Shown here: one piece after another, positions 40,501-54,231 of the stretch
Layout: every line of letters begins with the position of its first letter
Numbering within the stretch: the first letter of the stretch is position 1
Assembly (NCBI GenBank): GCA_002104985.1
Contig: MCGO01000101.1
Coordinates: 83,585-147,584 of the forward strand
Direction: 5' to 3'
DNA: 64,000 bases
DNA from: Rhizoclosmatium globosum
Lineage: Eukaryota; Chytridiomycota; Chytridiomycetes; Chytridiales; Chytriomycetaceae
The notes under the pieces: model-generated
What the model saw: the letters and a program-made list of their open reading frames with translations, nothing else
Told to the model about the DNA's origin: nothing
Databases searched by the model: none
Translations under genes and position numbers: made by a program

Positions 40501-43500
40501 TGCCGCGGGGTGATGAGACAGACACTTCGTTCAAAATCTTACGTGAAATAGAAACGTTGGTCTCAGTAGATCTGATCAGTGTGCTAATTTGGGATGTGAG
40601 AACATCAAGGATCTCAGCCTTTTCGATTGGACCAAAGACTGGAACAGATCTTGTTCCTCTTTGAGAAGTTGCTGACAACAGCTCATCAAGCGTTTTTGAC
40701 GTCTTCCCTGCTCTGTCAATCGCCTCTTCATACTTGGAAATATCAAGCATACTAATAAAAAAGGCAAGTTTAGAAACCGAATGATTATTGCACATTGCAA
40801 ACCTAGTGTCGGGAGTCTCCTTGATGGAACCAGGAATTGTAGACTTCAATCTAAACAGCTCTTCTTCGACTACATCTAGACGATCCGACTTCTTCACGAG
40901 CTCGTCACGATAGAGTTCCATAGATTGCACACTAGACTTGTTAAGTTTCGCCAAACTGTTGAGCTTCTCCTCCAATTCTGCGAGCGCAGTCTTGTATGAG
41001 GAGTGAACAGATGCAAGCTCATCTTCCTTGTTACGGACTTCAATCTTCAACAAAGCCAATTCATGCTCGACAGTGACACGCCCGCCAGTGCTTCCAGCAA
41101 AGAGAGAATCGGCGGTTGGGATTCCGGCAAACACAGGGTTTGGCGAAGCATTTAAGCTTTTCAATTGGAAGAGTTCACGCTCCAAGTTCTCGATAATTTG
41201 CTGCTTATGAGCAATATCCTGAACCAAAGATGTTTCATTGTTGATGACGGAGTTGAATTGAGCACGTTGAGACTCAAGACTGTCGACTAATTGTTCGAGA
41301 GTTTTAATTCTTTCGTCAGATTGACTAATACGTGAATGGAGCTCTTCTAGTTCGACACGTTGAGCTGCTTCAATCTCACGGAACTCAGTCAACTGTCTGT
41401 CAAGAGAGTCACGCTCGCCAGAAATGAGAAGTCTTTCTTGTTCAGAAGCTTCCAACTTGATAGCAGCTTCTTTCAATTGGAATGAAATCGAGTCAATGGC
41501 TTGTTGTGACTGTAGCAAAAATTAAGAAACGCAGAAATAAACCAACAATTACATTACCTCAGAATATTGCGCCATCATGCCTTCCAGCTGGGCTTGTAAG
41601 CTCTTCCACTGCGACTCCGCTTCATCGCACCTTCCAGACAAACTTTGCCTTTCATGTTCGAAGTACGACTCCTTCTCCGCTGATACCCTGTAGCTTTCGT
41701 CCAGAGCGTTTTGAAGATTATAAATCGCCGAGTCCTTTTCCGCAAGAAGCGCATTGGTCCGAGCATCACTTGACTCAAGATCATTTTTCAAAGTCTCAAG
41801 CATATTGGCCCCATCCAAGAACTTTTCTTGGATTTCGTCACGTTCGGCTTTCAGTTGCGCCACAGCCATTTCCAAGTCTCGACAAGCAGTTTCGGACCTA
41901 GTCGCTTGAGCTTCCACATCATCGAAACGAAGCTGCAATTCAGTGACATATTTGGTTGATTCCTCGAGTTGTAGGGAAGCATTTCGTGCCTCTTTATCAG
42001 CCTGTTCAGCCTTTATAAACATCAGTGAACGCACGACAATACAACCAACGAACCTCCAATGTAATTTGCTTCAGACGTTCTTCCAGAAGAGAAAATTCCT
42101 CCTGCTTCTCAGATTGGTATTGAGCGTAAGTGTTTGAGAACTGTTCCATTCGAATTTGAATATCGGCTTCGTGTTGTTGATGCATCAACTGAATCTGGTT
42201 TTCCAGATCCGTCAACTTAGACTCGTACTGAGAACGGATTTCTTCCCTCTCCATTCACTCAGACCAGAGCTTTGATTCACATTGTCTAAAGTCATCTGGA
42301 ACTCGTTACGTTCACCCAAAACAGCATCGCGCTCTTGCTCCAAAGCGGCAACAGCAGCTTGTAAGTCAGAAACTTGCTGTTGATAGTACGCAGAATCACG
42401 GCTTGTAGAATCAAGCTGTTGCTGCAACTGCTCATACAACGCGTTGGTCTCGTCGAGCTGGCGCTCCAATCCAACACATCGCGTCTGAGATTCATCGATC
42501 GCACCTTGTAGATGTTGATACTGTTCTGCAACATGGGTTCGTTCCCGCTCCAACTCTCCAACAACACCACGCAACGTATCAAGTTCAACGGCAGCTGCAG
42601 TCAAAGACTCCTTTTCAGCCGCATACTCATCCATTTGTACCTTCAACATAGAACACTCCTCGCTGAGAGCATTCCTCTCCGCGCGAGTTTGCTCCAACTC
42701 ATCAGTAATAAAAGCAATCTGCTCCTCAGCGGCAGACAACTTTGCCGTGACCCTATTCAATACCTCGTCACCACCCGCTAAATCACTCTCAATAAGCTGC
42801 AAACGGCCTTGAGCTTCTTCATATGCATGCGTAATTGATTTAATTCAGTAGTTAATCCCTGCTTTTCAGCTTGCAATGACGCGGAAAACTCTTCTTCCGC
42901 ACTAAAGCGCTCTTTCAAAAAGTCGATTTCGTATTGAAGTTGACCGCGCTCGGTGTTAAAGCTTTCAATAGCTTGTGAGGCCAAGTTGAGTTGATCTTCC
43001 AAATGAATAGTGTGCGCTTCTCCATCGGTGAAGAGCTGGTCATAGCGAGCCTATAAAGTCATTTCCGTTCAGGCAAGAAACATCCTCGAACAACAAAGCA
43101 GAACTTACCTCCGGCTTCAACAAGCTGCTGTCTCAAGAACTCCACCTCCTCAGGATCCGCAGATTGAGTTGACTCTCTCAATACATTGCACTGATGTGTA
43201 AGCTCGTTGACTTGAGCAAGAATCTGATCCCGCTCAGTCTCAAGTTCCCGAACCTTCTCAGTCAAAGTTACATTTTGTCCAGTAACATCCTGCAACTGAT
43301 CAGCAAGCTGTCCACGCTCCATATCAATTTGCTGCATGCTTTCAAAAGTAGTTGAGTGTAAGTTTTTGACTTGCTCCTCCAATTCATAAGTTGTGTCGAC
43401 TTCTGCTCCAGCTCCGCATTTTAGCAGCCAAGTCCCGCTCATAGGTATCCTGCTTTTGGAGAAGCTCAGAGTTCAGTGTAGAAAGATCTTGGTTGTCGTA

Positions 43501-46500
43501 TTTGAGGGTGTTATAGGTGTCAACTTGCTCTTGAATTGTGTGTTTCAAGTCACTGTTTTCGTGCGTCAAATTTCGCAGAGTATCAACCAGCTCAGCAGTA
43601 TCGTTGGTAGACTTTGCTTCAATTTCGCGGTAAAGCTGCTCGAAACGAGACGCGCGAGATTCGGCCTCCTGCAAGACGTGCTGGCTATTGTCAAGCTCGT
43701 TTCTCAGTTCTGCAATCTGGTTCTCGAGAACGGCTTTTTCTTCAGTAAAGCTTGCCAATTGCGCGGTAAGATCATCAACTTGTGCTGCAAAGGCATCCGC
43801 CTCCTCTTCCAAAGCCTGACGATCCTCCAAAATCTTTGCACCAGCTTCACGCAGGGTATTCAACTCTTGCTGTAACATGGCATTTTCCTCTTCCAAAGAA
43901 GACTTCTCGCCGACGACTGCAGAACCGCTTCTCGAATGTGATGGTTCTGAGCACTCAGTCCTCAAAGCGATTTGACAGGTCGTCATATCGTGCGACAAGG
44001 TCTTGATGCCTAGCATGCATTTCTTCAGCAGCAGCTACGAGCGATTGGTTTTGAGCATTCAAGTCAGAGTGTTGAGCCGTCAACAGTTCTTGCTCTCCCA
44101 AAAGCTGTTCATGCTCAATCAACAACGCCTCGTGCTCCGTTTCAACTTTTTGAAGTCGTTCCCGACATCAATAGCGTCACACCGCATATCCTCAACCCGA
44201 ATCTCAAGCTCCTCCTTCGCCCTAGCGACTTCTTCAAACTGTCCTTGAGCAGCTTCCATCTCCTCCCCAATGATCTCATACCGGTTCTTGAGCGAATCAT
44301 ACTCCTTTTGGAGAGTCAAGAGAACTTCAAGATCAACAGATTGAGTAGCCTTGAACGAAACCTCCTCCTTCAATCGGTCCAACTCCTCTCGAACCCGTGT
44401 CCTCTCCGCCAAAGCCGCATCACGTTCAGAAACAGCAACCCCAAGTTTCGCCTGAACGTCCTCCAAATTCGTGTCGCGTCTCCAGTACCATACTAGCCTC
44501 CAAAAGCGCCGCATCCCGCTCCTTCCTCGCCTCCTCAACCAGACTTTGCAAAGCCTTCACATCCGCTTGCACAGTCGCAATCTTTTGCAACAACGAGTCC
44601 CGCTCGATATGAACGGCTCGAACCTCTTCTCCAAGGTCATCCCGCTCTTGCAACGCCATGTCAGTTTCTCCAAGCTTCATTTTGGCGAAATCACAAACGT
44701 CAAAGTCGTGTCGGAGTGTTCGAGCTGTTGTTCAGGTGCTTACGCTCTTCCAGAGCTACAGTTAGTTTTCGAGGGCGGTGATTTTATCTTGCGAGAGAAC
44801 GTCGATTTGGCGGTTCAGGTCGGAAATTTGAACGTCAGTGTTGGCGCTTTGTGGAACGATTTCAGAGTCCCATGAATCCCATTCCTCTGTGTTGGTAGTA
44901 GGTTGAGGTTGAGGAGTGATGGATCTTGGAACAGCAACGGGTGGGACAGCATTGGGTTGAGCTTCCAGTTGCTCTTCCAGGAGCTCAAGTTTCTCGCGGA
45001 GTTCCATGTTGTCTTCCTCACTGGCCTTGAGGTATTTTTTAAGCTCGTTGATTTCCTGCTGCATATGAGCGACGTCTTGGCTGTTGTTGGCAGCTGACGG
45101 TGGTGGGAAAACAAACTGCTCCTGCTGACGCTGACGCAACAGATCCAATTCCTCTTCCGTCTTTTCAAGAGAATTCCTCAATTCAGCATTATCTTCCTCA
45201 CTCGCCTTCAAATACTTTCGCAAATCAACAAGCTCCTGCTCCAGCCTCAAAACAACCTGTTTGTGCAACTGACGTGCAGCTTCCACCTCTCCCTTCAACT
45301 TCAACTCTTCAGGAGTCTCTACTCGAGGGAACACAAATTGTTGCTGGTGTTGTTGAACCCATGCCTCTTTCTCTTCCTCCAAGATTTCTACACGCTCCCG
45401 CAATTCCACATTGTCCTCTTCACTTGCCTTCAAGTACTTTTTGAGCTCAAGCACTTCAGTCTCCAACCGCTGAGAATCGTTCTCATACAAAACCCGAAGC
45501 TCTTCAAGCTCTTTCTTAACTCGAACAACTTCTTCCCCAGCAACGACACCACCAGGTGCATTCGCCCCAGTAGGCGAGTTCCTCACAGACCGAACAACTT
45601 CCTCCAAATCATCCACTTCTCTCTCAACCCCCCATTCTCCTCCTCAGCAGCCTTCAAGTACCTCTGCAACTCCCGAATCTCATTCTCAAGACGCGTGCTC
45701 TGTTCAACGAACCGATTCGCCTCTGTCTCCTTCAACTGCTGGAGATCCATGATTTCTTGTTGGAGTTGTGCGACTTCAAGGGCGGTTGATTTGAAGTGGG
45801 TGAGGGAGGTTTGGAGGTCGTGAGAGCGGATACGTTCTTGTTCGGCTTCGCGGGAGAGGGTTTCGATTTCGGTTTTTAGGTGGGTGATTTCGGATTTGAG
45901 AGAGTCTAGTTCTGCGTTGGATGGGGTTGTGGTGGTTGTAGGGAAGGAAGGGGAAATGGCGCTGTTTGGTGGGGTCTTTGATTTTGGGAGGCGGCAACGT
46001 TGAGGGTTGGCCATTCTTGGTCCCATTGGAGTTGATCGATTTGTTCTTGAAGTTTTTGGTTTTCGGAACGAGACTCGAGAAGGTCTTTTTCGAGATTGAT
46101 GAGTTTGGTTTCCAAGTCTTCTGTGAAAGTGGAAGTTTTGGGTTCAGATGCAGACGATTCAAGAGTTCGGATACGCGAAACGAGCGAGTCCTTCTCTTCT
46201 TGCAGTTGTTTGACGAGGGAATCTGACGCTTCCACGCGGGTGAGTACGTCCTTCCCAGCCTCCACTCCCTTTGTGAGTTGATCCACTTGACTTTGAAGGG
46301 ATCCAATCAATTCACTCTTTTGCTCTAATTCTTTCAGATATTGAGATCGCTCAGCTTGAACAAGTTGGAAATCTCCTTGAAGAAGTTGAAGTTGACTGTG
46401 GACAGACTCCAGTTGTTCGTCTTTGGCAGCCAATTTTTCCAAAAGATCGGCTGTATTATCTGACGTGGGTATGACGGCTGTCGTTGCTGCAACGAGTGAA

Positions 46501-47334
46501 GTTTCCAGCTCTGAGATTTTGATATTCAGGGAAGCTTCCTTAGACTTTGCAGCTTCCAAGTCAGACTCGAGTTGTTGGTATTTCTCCAGTGATACTCGCG
46601 TTGGACTTTGTGAGGCGCTTCTCTTTGTTTGTGATTCAACAGCTTCCTTCTCTCGCTCCAAAAGAGCAATCTTATCCAAAAGAGCGCATTCAAAGATGAG
46701 GTTTGAGATAGACGAGATTCAAGTGAGTGTTTGGCGCTAGAGAGTTCTTCAATGATGGCCAATGTTGTGTCACCTGTGTTTTTGGGTGAAAATGTCAGGT
46801 CCTGTGTGATGGTTGAAGGGATAAATATACATTGAGCGGCTTTGAGGACTGAATAGGACTCTTTGCCTGAGGACTCCGAATGGATCTTCTTGTAGGCTGA
46901 AGCAGGAGAAGGGCCTTTGTTAGTGCTAGTAAAGCGAGACTTCCACACGCACCGATGTCCTCGCCGATGGCCGAACCGCGTTCTTGGACGGCCTTCGAAG
47001 TGACGAGGGAGACAGTCTTTGGCGCCACTTAACTCGTTTGAAGGATACTTTTAATCGACACTTACTCGTTCTCGTTCTCGTTCTCGTTCTCGTCGTCGCC
47101 AAAGTTGGACACGAGGCCGGCCGGACTTTGCCCGTGGCTCACCTCGTCGAATTCGTACAGCGACACGCTCGACGACCCGGGCGCCGCCGATGTTCGTGCG
47201 CGCTGGAACCGGTCGAGTTTGCGCTTTGCCTGGAGAAGCTGTCGAATTGGACGTGGTTGGAGCATAAAAGGTGTGCGTGAGTAAACTGGTTAAGTGGTCG
47301 GGGAGGGGCGTACCTTGGTCTCCCGGTTGATCAT
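37551..47334 (-). CDS. Giant coiled-coil protein with PACT domain (pericentrin/AKAP450-like), frameshifted in this sequence
   Basis: The start is MINRETK (47334-47314), spliced to LLQAKRKLDRFQRARTS at 47238. About 2,800 codons of nearly continuous heptad coiled coil follow, interrupted by a 41-residue unit repeated three times (YLKASEEDN at about 45.4, 45.2 and 45.0 kb). Near the C-terminus is a PACT-type region: LYLRALASRLFLW-like helix, KYQKVYLALKVADL, then KFRAGVNVVIGVYRM and ARAWQDTLEENN across the last intron. PACT targets pericentrin and AKAP450 to centrosomes or spindle poles. A low-complexity Gly/Pro/Gln tail ends at 37551. At least ten apparent 1-nt shifts break the frame, most in short homopolymers (for example about 46.68, 45.63, 44.76, 44.15, 43.42, 42.25, 39.55 and 37.84 kb). 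The frames between them stay open for up to 1.3 kb, so the protein may be real. Confidence 0.7.
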
Positions 47335-47514
47335 CCCAGTGCGGGGTGTTTGTTGGTGAGGTAAGTAAATTGATGTTCTGATTTCTCTCTTCCTCTTTCT
47401 CTCTCTTCATAAATTAACTATGATAAAAGGGCCCTCTTTGTTGTTACCTTAATTATTCTTTATTTATCTTTAATGGAGGGGTGTTGAAAATCTCCGTCGA
47501 ACTGACTGGCAAAG

Positions 47515-50500
47515 ATGGAGGTCTTACCACCACAGGAGCCTCACGTCCAAAAAACAGGAAAAGAGCTGTGGAATATTGTGCGGAGCGCAGTCTCGCCAGA
47601 GAAATCATCTCGACCGATTCCAGACACTCAAGATCAACCAACAGGTTCCGCCCCCTATCCACTCACAATCAAACAAGGCTTTCAATTTCGGTTCAGACTA
47701 AGATCAAAACACTTGCTTTCTACTATGGTTGTTCACGAAAAGATGCCGCGTCACAGAGAAGACTGTCACTTGAGGATAATATGGATCAAGTCACTTCTTC
47801 AAAACATCATAAATCAACCAAGCAAGATTCTGCTGTCCTTCTTGAAGATGGCAACAATGACCCAATTTCGTCGCGTCCGCCACCTCTTCCCTTTCCCCCG
47901 GACATTGTAACACCTGCTACAACAACAGCAAAAGACAAGAAAACAGCTTACACGTTTGTACTTGTTGAAACCAATAAGGCAATCAAATGCTGGGACTCTG
48001 TGAAATGTTTACCAAACCATCCTCGATACTCAACAAAAGTCAGCAAGAGTATTGGAAAGCTTTGTTTTATCCCGCGATATAGTGTCTACGCTGCTTGTTC
48101 CGACGAAAAAGCTATTCGAGTAAGTCCTTTATCTCAGTAATTGACAGATTCTTGCACCTTACGCGAATATAGTTCTATAACCCTCACTTCGAACTTATAC
48201 AAACACACAAAACAACTCAACACATACAATTGTAAGACTTCTGATTATCTCTCTGCGTTCCATTCATTTAACTCTCCACAGTTTACTCTACAACCCACAC
48301 TTGCACCAACTAATTGCAATAAGTTCACACGTAATCACAACCTGGGCCATGAAAGCAATCGTATTCAGGTACTCTTTCCCCACCTCACGTCTCTCATCCT
48401 AACCACCCAAAAACCAGAGGAACACTCACAATCGACATGACCCTCCGCTCCCAAACCGAAATCTCCCTCCCCCCAACAGAATGGATAACCTCCGCAACAT
48501 TCGACACCCACACAACATACATCCACATCCTCGTCTCCTCAAAAGTCCTCGTCTACGATTCCACAACACTTATGGAACTCGACTCCTGGCTCTCTATATC
48601 ATCGCGCCAGGTGACGTGTCTCGTAACGTACCATCCGTATGGGTTCACGGTTGTAGGGTGTAAAGATGGGTCTGTGAAGGTGTTGAATAGCGCGAATGTG
48701 CTTGTGCATGAGTTTCAGAGTCAGTATAAGCCTGTGACGGCTGTGGCGGTGTATCCATATGGACCTGTTGTTGTCGCGTCAGCGATGGACAAGACGGTGC
48801 GGATGTATAATTTGAGGACTTTTAAGGAGGTTTATTGGTATGTGTTTGAGGATTTAGGTTTGGAAGCATACTGATGGCTTGGTAGTCTTCAGCTGCAGGA
48901 TAAGCCTCTTGATATGCATATTATGGATGAAAATAGCATGTGCCTTATGTGTACTGATTCAGTTATGGTCTGGAGTCTGAATCACATCAACACTCAGTTC
49001 TGTAGCATAAATGCACGTCCTCTTAAAATCAGAAATATTGAATCGATGGGAACTCCATCACGTATTCTAGCAAGGTCCGAGGATGAAGTCATTCGATTAA
49101 TCAGTCCAATATCCGGAAAAGTAATTACAACGTGTCTCCCCTTATTTGAAATGGACAGAGTAGTAGACGTGATTTATGCCGCAAAAGCAAGTTGAGTCCT
49201 CTATAATACCCACAGTCTATCCAAAACACTAAACGCACCAACAGACAAAATGTTCCTTCTCATCGAGAACGGCGAAATCTGGATCATAGGCACAACAGTA
49301 AACCCATGCGTAGTTCTCGACATCTGGCGCCCAGATAGCGACGGAGAAGACATCAGCTGTCTCTGCATCGTTGAAGGATTCAAACAAAGCAACACAGTCG
49401 TCCCCGATATGCGAAGGAAATCTGTCATCAGCAAAAGGACGAACGGGAAAGAAAACAAATCCCCGCTTGTACCGTACAGCGTACTTATGAGTGGAACCAA
49501 GAACGGACAAATCCTGATTTATAATTTGGTGGGCGATGTTGTTCATCGCCAGCAGCTCCATTTTGGGAATGTGACGTGTATTGCGAATGATATGGAGCAG
49601 GATATTCTTGTGACGGCGGGTGACGATAATGTGATTAATGTCACGCATTTTAATCCTGGGGCTGCGAATATGTTTGAGGTTAAGGTTGCGATTGAAACAG
49701 AACATGTACCTAAGGATATATGTATTGGATTGAACCATATATGCGTGACTTATGAGGATTCCACCGTGCATATGTTTTCGTTTGATCTTGAGGAAGGGAG
49801 TTGAGTCATCCTCCTACTCTATAACTTTGACACATCTGACCATTTCAAGTATAGCTTGGAAGCCGTTACCGAATCACAGTCGCAGTGACGACCACTCAGA
49901 ATCGATTTCTTCCATCTGCTGCATTAAGAAGCTTGGTTTATTCCTAACATCAAGTCACGACGCGACAATCAAAGTGTGGGATCTCCAAAATAACCTTGTT
50001 CGGTGAGATTTCATGAGTCTGTATCTCAGCTTACACTATTCCAGCGAAATTCAATTTCACGATCCAATCGAATCAATATGCATCGCAAACCCTAAAGGCG
50101 ACATCTTAATCGACATTGAAAACCGGATCGACATCATAAACTATGCGCTCTACCTCCCTCCTAAATACGTAAAGCTAGCGGACAACTTAGACGACACAAC
50201 TTCCGCAATAGAAGACCCAATCTCCTTCGACGAAGACTTCAACTTCAAACTCAACTTCGCCGCGTCTCACGTACCCTGTAAAGACAGTGCAAACGACTTG
50301 GATGGCATCGACTTTTCATGGTTGGAAGGATCCAACCCACAATCTGAATCGAAAATGCATTTCATGACCATGAATTTCGCGATTGATTCGTATTCGGAAG
50401 CGAAGATCAAGACGAGGTTGAGATTAAGTGCTCATCGGAGGAAGGAGGCGCAGAAGGAGCAGGAGCAGGCGTATCAGGCGTTGATGGATAAACTTGCTGT

Positions 50501-53500
50501 AATAACTGAACGTAGGAGGAAAATTGTTGATAGTGCAAAAAGACGGATTGAGTGGAGAATTTGGAAATTGAAAAGAGAGTATGTGTTACTGTTCATTCTT
50601 TGGTGACTCATGAAGGTTTTAGGATAATATTCTGCATGAGGAGTTTGAAAAGTTCCAGCGATATAAGGAGATACTGGACATTGAGCCATCATATCTTCGA
50701 AAATCTCGATGGCAGACTGGATCGTTCTATGAAATGGCCCCCGAAGAAAAGAAGGCATTCTTGAAGGATAGTGACGACGAAGAAGACGAAGAATATGTTC
50801 CACCGAAATACTTTGATGATGAACCAACTACGATTCCCAAAATTGTCGGAAACTCGAATGAGTCTATTGAGCAACCAAAAACTGTTGGAGTAGATGAATT
50901 TGAAGTTGTGAAACCATTCGATGATGACTTTCATATGGACTTTTTGGCGGAACTTCTGCCAAGCTCACCGGAGCCAGCTGATTTGGAGGTATATAACGTT
51001 TCATTGCCTTGAAATCTGTTACTGACATATCATAGCTTGCGGTTGAGGCTATGATTGAGGAACAAGTATACAAGAACCTGAAAACCCTGTGTCAACAGAG
51101 CCAGAGACTACCGCAACAGTGGCTGGCGAGGAGCCTCAACTAAAGCCAGAAGAAATTCAGAAACCTTCCCTCAAAATCTTTGTAGCTCCAGACGGCGCCC
51201 TTCCCAACTCCGTTCTCACTGACACAATTCAACAATGGAGAGACTTACATCCACAACTCCCCGAAAAGCTTCCCTTCGCAGACCTAGTCCGCCAAATCAT
51301 TCTAAAAAAGAAAGAAAAGAAAGTCGAAATCGCGGAAACATCCGATCAAGACAAGAAGAAGGAGGAATTCAAAGCAAAGATCCAAGAAATGCTGAAAAAG
51401 AAGCAAGAAGATGAGAGACTAGCTGAAGAGAAAGCTGAAGCAGAAAGGAAAGCCCGTGAAGCAGCTGGCGCAGCCGAGCCCGAAAAGCCACCTGAAGAAC
51501 CTGTTCATGAGAAAGCACCGTCCAGAGGCAAAACACTCCAAAGCAGACCTGTCACATTCGTAGCTCCGCAACAACCTCAAAAATATCCGAAAATTATCGA
51601 ACAACTGTTGCAATACTCTTGGTTCCCCGAGGACGAAATCTTTTACCCAAAGATTGAAAAAGCACAAAGCATGTACATCAAAAAGGAAAAGAAGGACGAT
51701 GAATTACGAGTACTTAAAATCGAGCCGACAGCGGATGTCATGATTGGCATCATCCTCGAACTCTTTAAAAAAGAGCAGTCGGTCAAGAAAAAGACGGAAA
51801 TGTTTGATTATATGACTTGGATTTATCAAGAAATGGGAAATAAGGATACGACAATGATTATTCGAGCTCTTTGTATACCTCCAAATCAACCCGTTCTTTG
51901 ATCTGGATGAAGATGAAAAACGAGTAAGACCGAAAGCACTATGAATTACAATTAATTCATATTTACAGTTACGAGAGCGTATTATCTCTTACTTACCAAA
52001 ACTTGGGTTGGGTCAACTTGAGCTGCTACCAACCCTCCTCATGCAGCTCTACTCCAATCGAAACCATAAAAAATCTCGCCCTTGCAGAATTATTTAATAT
52101 TGGATGGTACGAAGAATATCACGACCTCTTTCTCCAAAAGTTGAAAGATCTCGCGAAAGACCTGGAACCCTCTTTGCTCACAGAAGCAGTAGCATTCAAC
52201 AAAGCCAAAAAAGGCGCTCCAACGGCGAAACAACTTTTACTTGCTGGGGCTACTTTGACGACTCCTCCAAACAAGGGAACGCCGCCATTTCTGCAAAGGA
52301 ATCTTTCTCCACAACCTTCTCCACACGGTTCTTCGATGCAACTAACAGGTCTTCCACCAAGATCCCCGTCTACAGGACCATCGTCGGGACCAAATTATAC
52401 GATGGAGTTAAGAGTATGTTTCACCAATGGTACCAATATCATACTCACGATTTACCTTAGAATCAAATAATGACATTCCTCCGCAAAGGGTTCCGAAAAT
52501 TTCATTCGAACAGCGAAAGACGATGAAACTCTTGGTAAACTGTTGGAACTGAATGAAAGCGGCATGTTGGACAAGAACAAGCAAAGTATGAGGAAAAAGC
52601 AAAGGAGGATAAAGAGATGGTGGCTCAGAGAGAAAAGGATCGTGGTGTTCCCAACAAACCGGCAGCTTCGAATGCAGCAATAGCTACAAAAGCTGCTGCT
52701 CCTGGCGGTAAAAAAGGAGGGAAGAAGAATTCGATAACAAAAGATTTACTGGTGGCTGGTAATAAGGGAGGCAAACGAGTTTCGGTTGACATCAGTGCTT
52801 CACCTTCAAAATTGCCTCAAACCGAATCTAAAAGACCCAAAAGCGCCAACTCAATCGTATGTCAATTTATTTCATCTTTATGATTTTAATCCGTACTCTA
52901 TACAGGATATACTGTACAAAATGGCACCAGCAAACCCAACACAAATCGGACTAACCAGAAACGCTTTAATCGCACTACAAACTCCAACTATTCTGGATTT
53001 CATTGGTGTCATGAACATGTATTCCATAAGTCTAGACAGGAAAATGAAACGCGAACAGAAGGAGTATCTTGAAAAGATTGCCAGAGAAGCTAGGATAGCT
53101 GAGGAGCAACAAAAGGAGCGCGAGAAGCTGGAAGCTATGGCTGAATATATGCGATTAAAAGAGGCAGAGAGAATTGCAAGGGCTCAAATGCTCAAGGACA
53201 AGATTGCGGCCAAAGAAGCTGAAAAGGCTGCTGCGAAATTGGCAGCTGAAATGGCGCTGATTAAGAAGCCCACAAAAGCTTTCAAGGGGTTTACAGGACC
53301 CACTCACGTCAGTAAATGCCATCCATCGAGAGAAACGTTAGACAGTTGAGTTTATACATCTTATATTCAACCTACTAACTCTATACAGCTACCCTTCCCT
53401 GTATGCATCGCCACGACCATAGCCTCGGAACAACAATGCTCGCCAATCATTTCAATGCAATCAACAGGTCAATGCCAGTGGAGCACATTCAACTAAACCC

Positions 53501-54071
53501 ATTTGGATACAACGACGGTCACGCAGCACTTCAAGCACATCATAACCAAGTCACACTTCCTCCACTTGCACCTCCACGAATCCAACGCAAAGTAGAGTCC
53601 CAATCTCCAAAGCTTCCTATTCTCATGTCACCTCAACCCAAAAAATCTTCCACGAAATCAAACTCATCGTGGCGGTTACCGTCATTCTACGATGCGCCTG
53701 ACGCGATCGATTATATCAATCCGAATGTTGATGGTGGTGTGACTTTGAGTCAGGAATTGGAGTATATTCGTAAAGGCCCCAAGAATACTGGGCCAATTTA
53801 CAATTCTATAGGGCAACCGATTGCTGATGGACGCGCCACATATTTCACTGTTGGAAGGAAATATTTTATGGTAGATTTGACTGAACCTGATGATGTGGAT
53901 GATGTTGATGATCATGACCATCATCATCATGGGCACACCCATGGTCACGGCCATAATCATACTCACGTGTCGCATCATCATCACAATCATCATGGACATG
54001 AACGATCGAAAGCATCGCCGAAAACTCAGAATCGCAGTTCCAAAAAGAGGGCGACAAATCAAAAGAAGTAA
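47515..54071 (+). CDS. Large WD40-repeat protein with charged coiled-coil region and His-rich tail, probably ciliary
   Basis: Starts at MEVLPPQEPHVQK (47515). WD40-type blades are visible between about 47.95 and 50.1 kb, for example YPYGPVVVASAMDKTVRMYNL and FLTSSHDATIKVWDLQ. Then come an acidic stretch (KDSDDEEDEEYVPPKYFDD), Lys/Glu-rich helices at 51.3-51.5 kb (KKKEEFKAKIQEMLKKKQ) and 53.04-53.24 kb, and a domain with ALAELFNIGWYEEYHDLFL. The end is a histidine-rich segment (53.92-54.0 kb) before a basic tail. The order of blades, then charged coils, recalls WDR87/WDR97-like proteins of cilia; that name is a guess. Exons are short, and several apparent 1-nt shifts occur (about 47.77, 48.41 and 51.08 kb). 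I cannot exclude that it is two genes. It is divergent from the PACT gene with 180 bp between starts. Confidence 0.55.
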
Positions 54072-54231
54072 CGATCGACCAATGATCAAAGAAGAGAAAC
54101 AAGAGACAGGAAATAAAGTTTATTGATTTGGATTATAATCAAACCCTTTCGCACCCCCCAACAACTTCACAAAAAAGAAATGCTATTCAAAAAATTACAG
54201 GCGAATTTCTATCGAACAGATTTTTCTTTGC

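Noticed and set aside
47066..47095. TTCTCG hexanucleotide array as a regulatory microsatellite
   Set aside because: It is best read as coding on the minus strand (Asn-Glu repeats) at an exon end of the PACT gene, so a coding microsatellite is enough.
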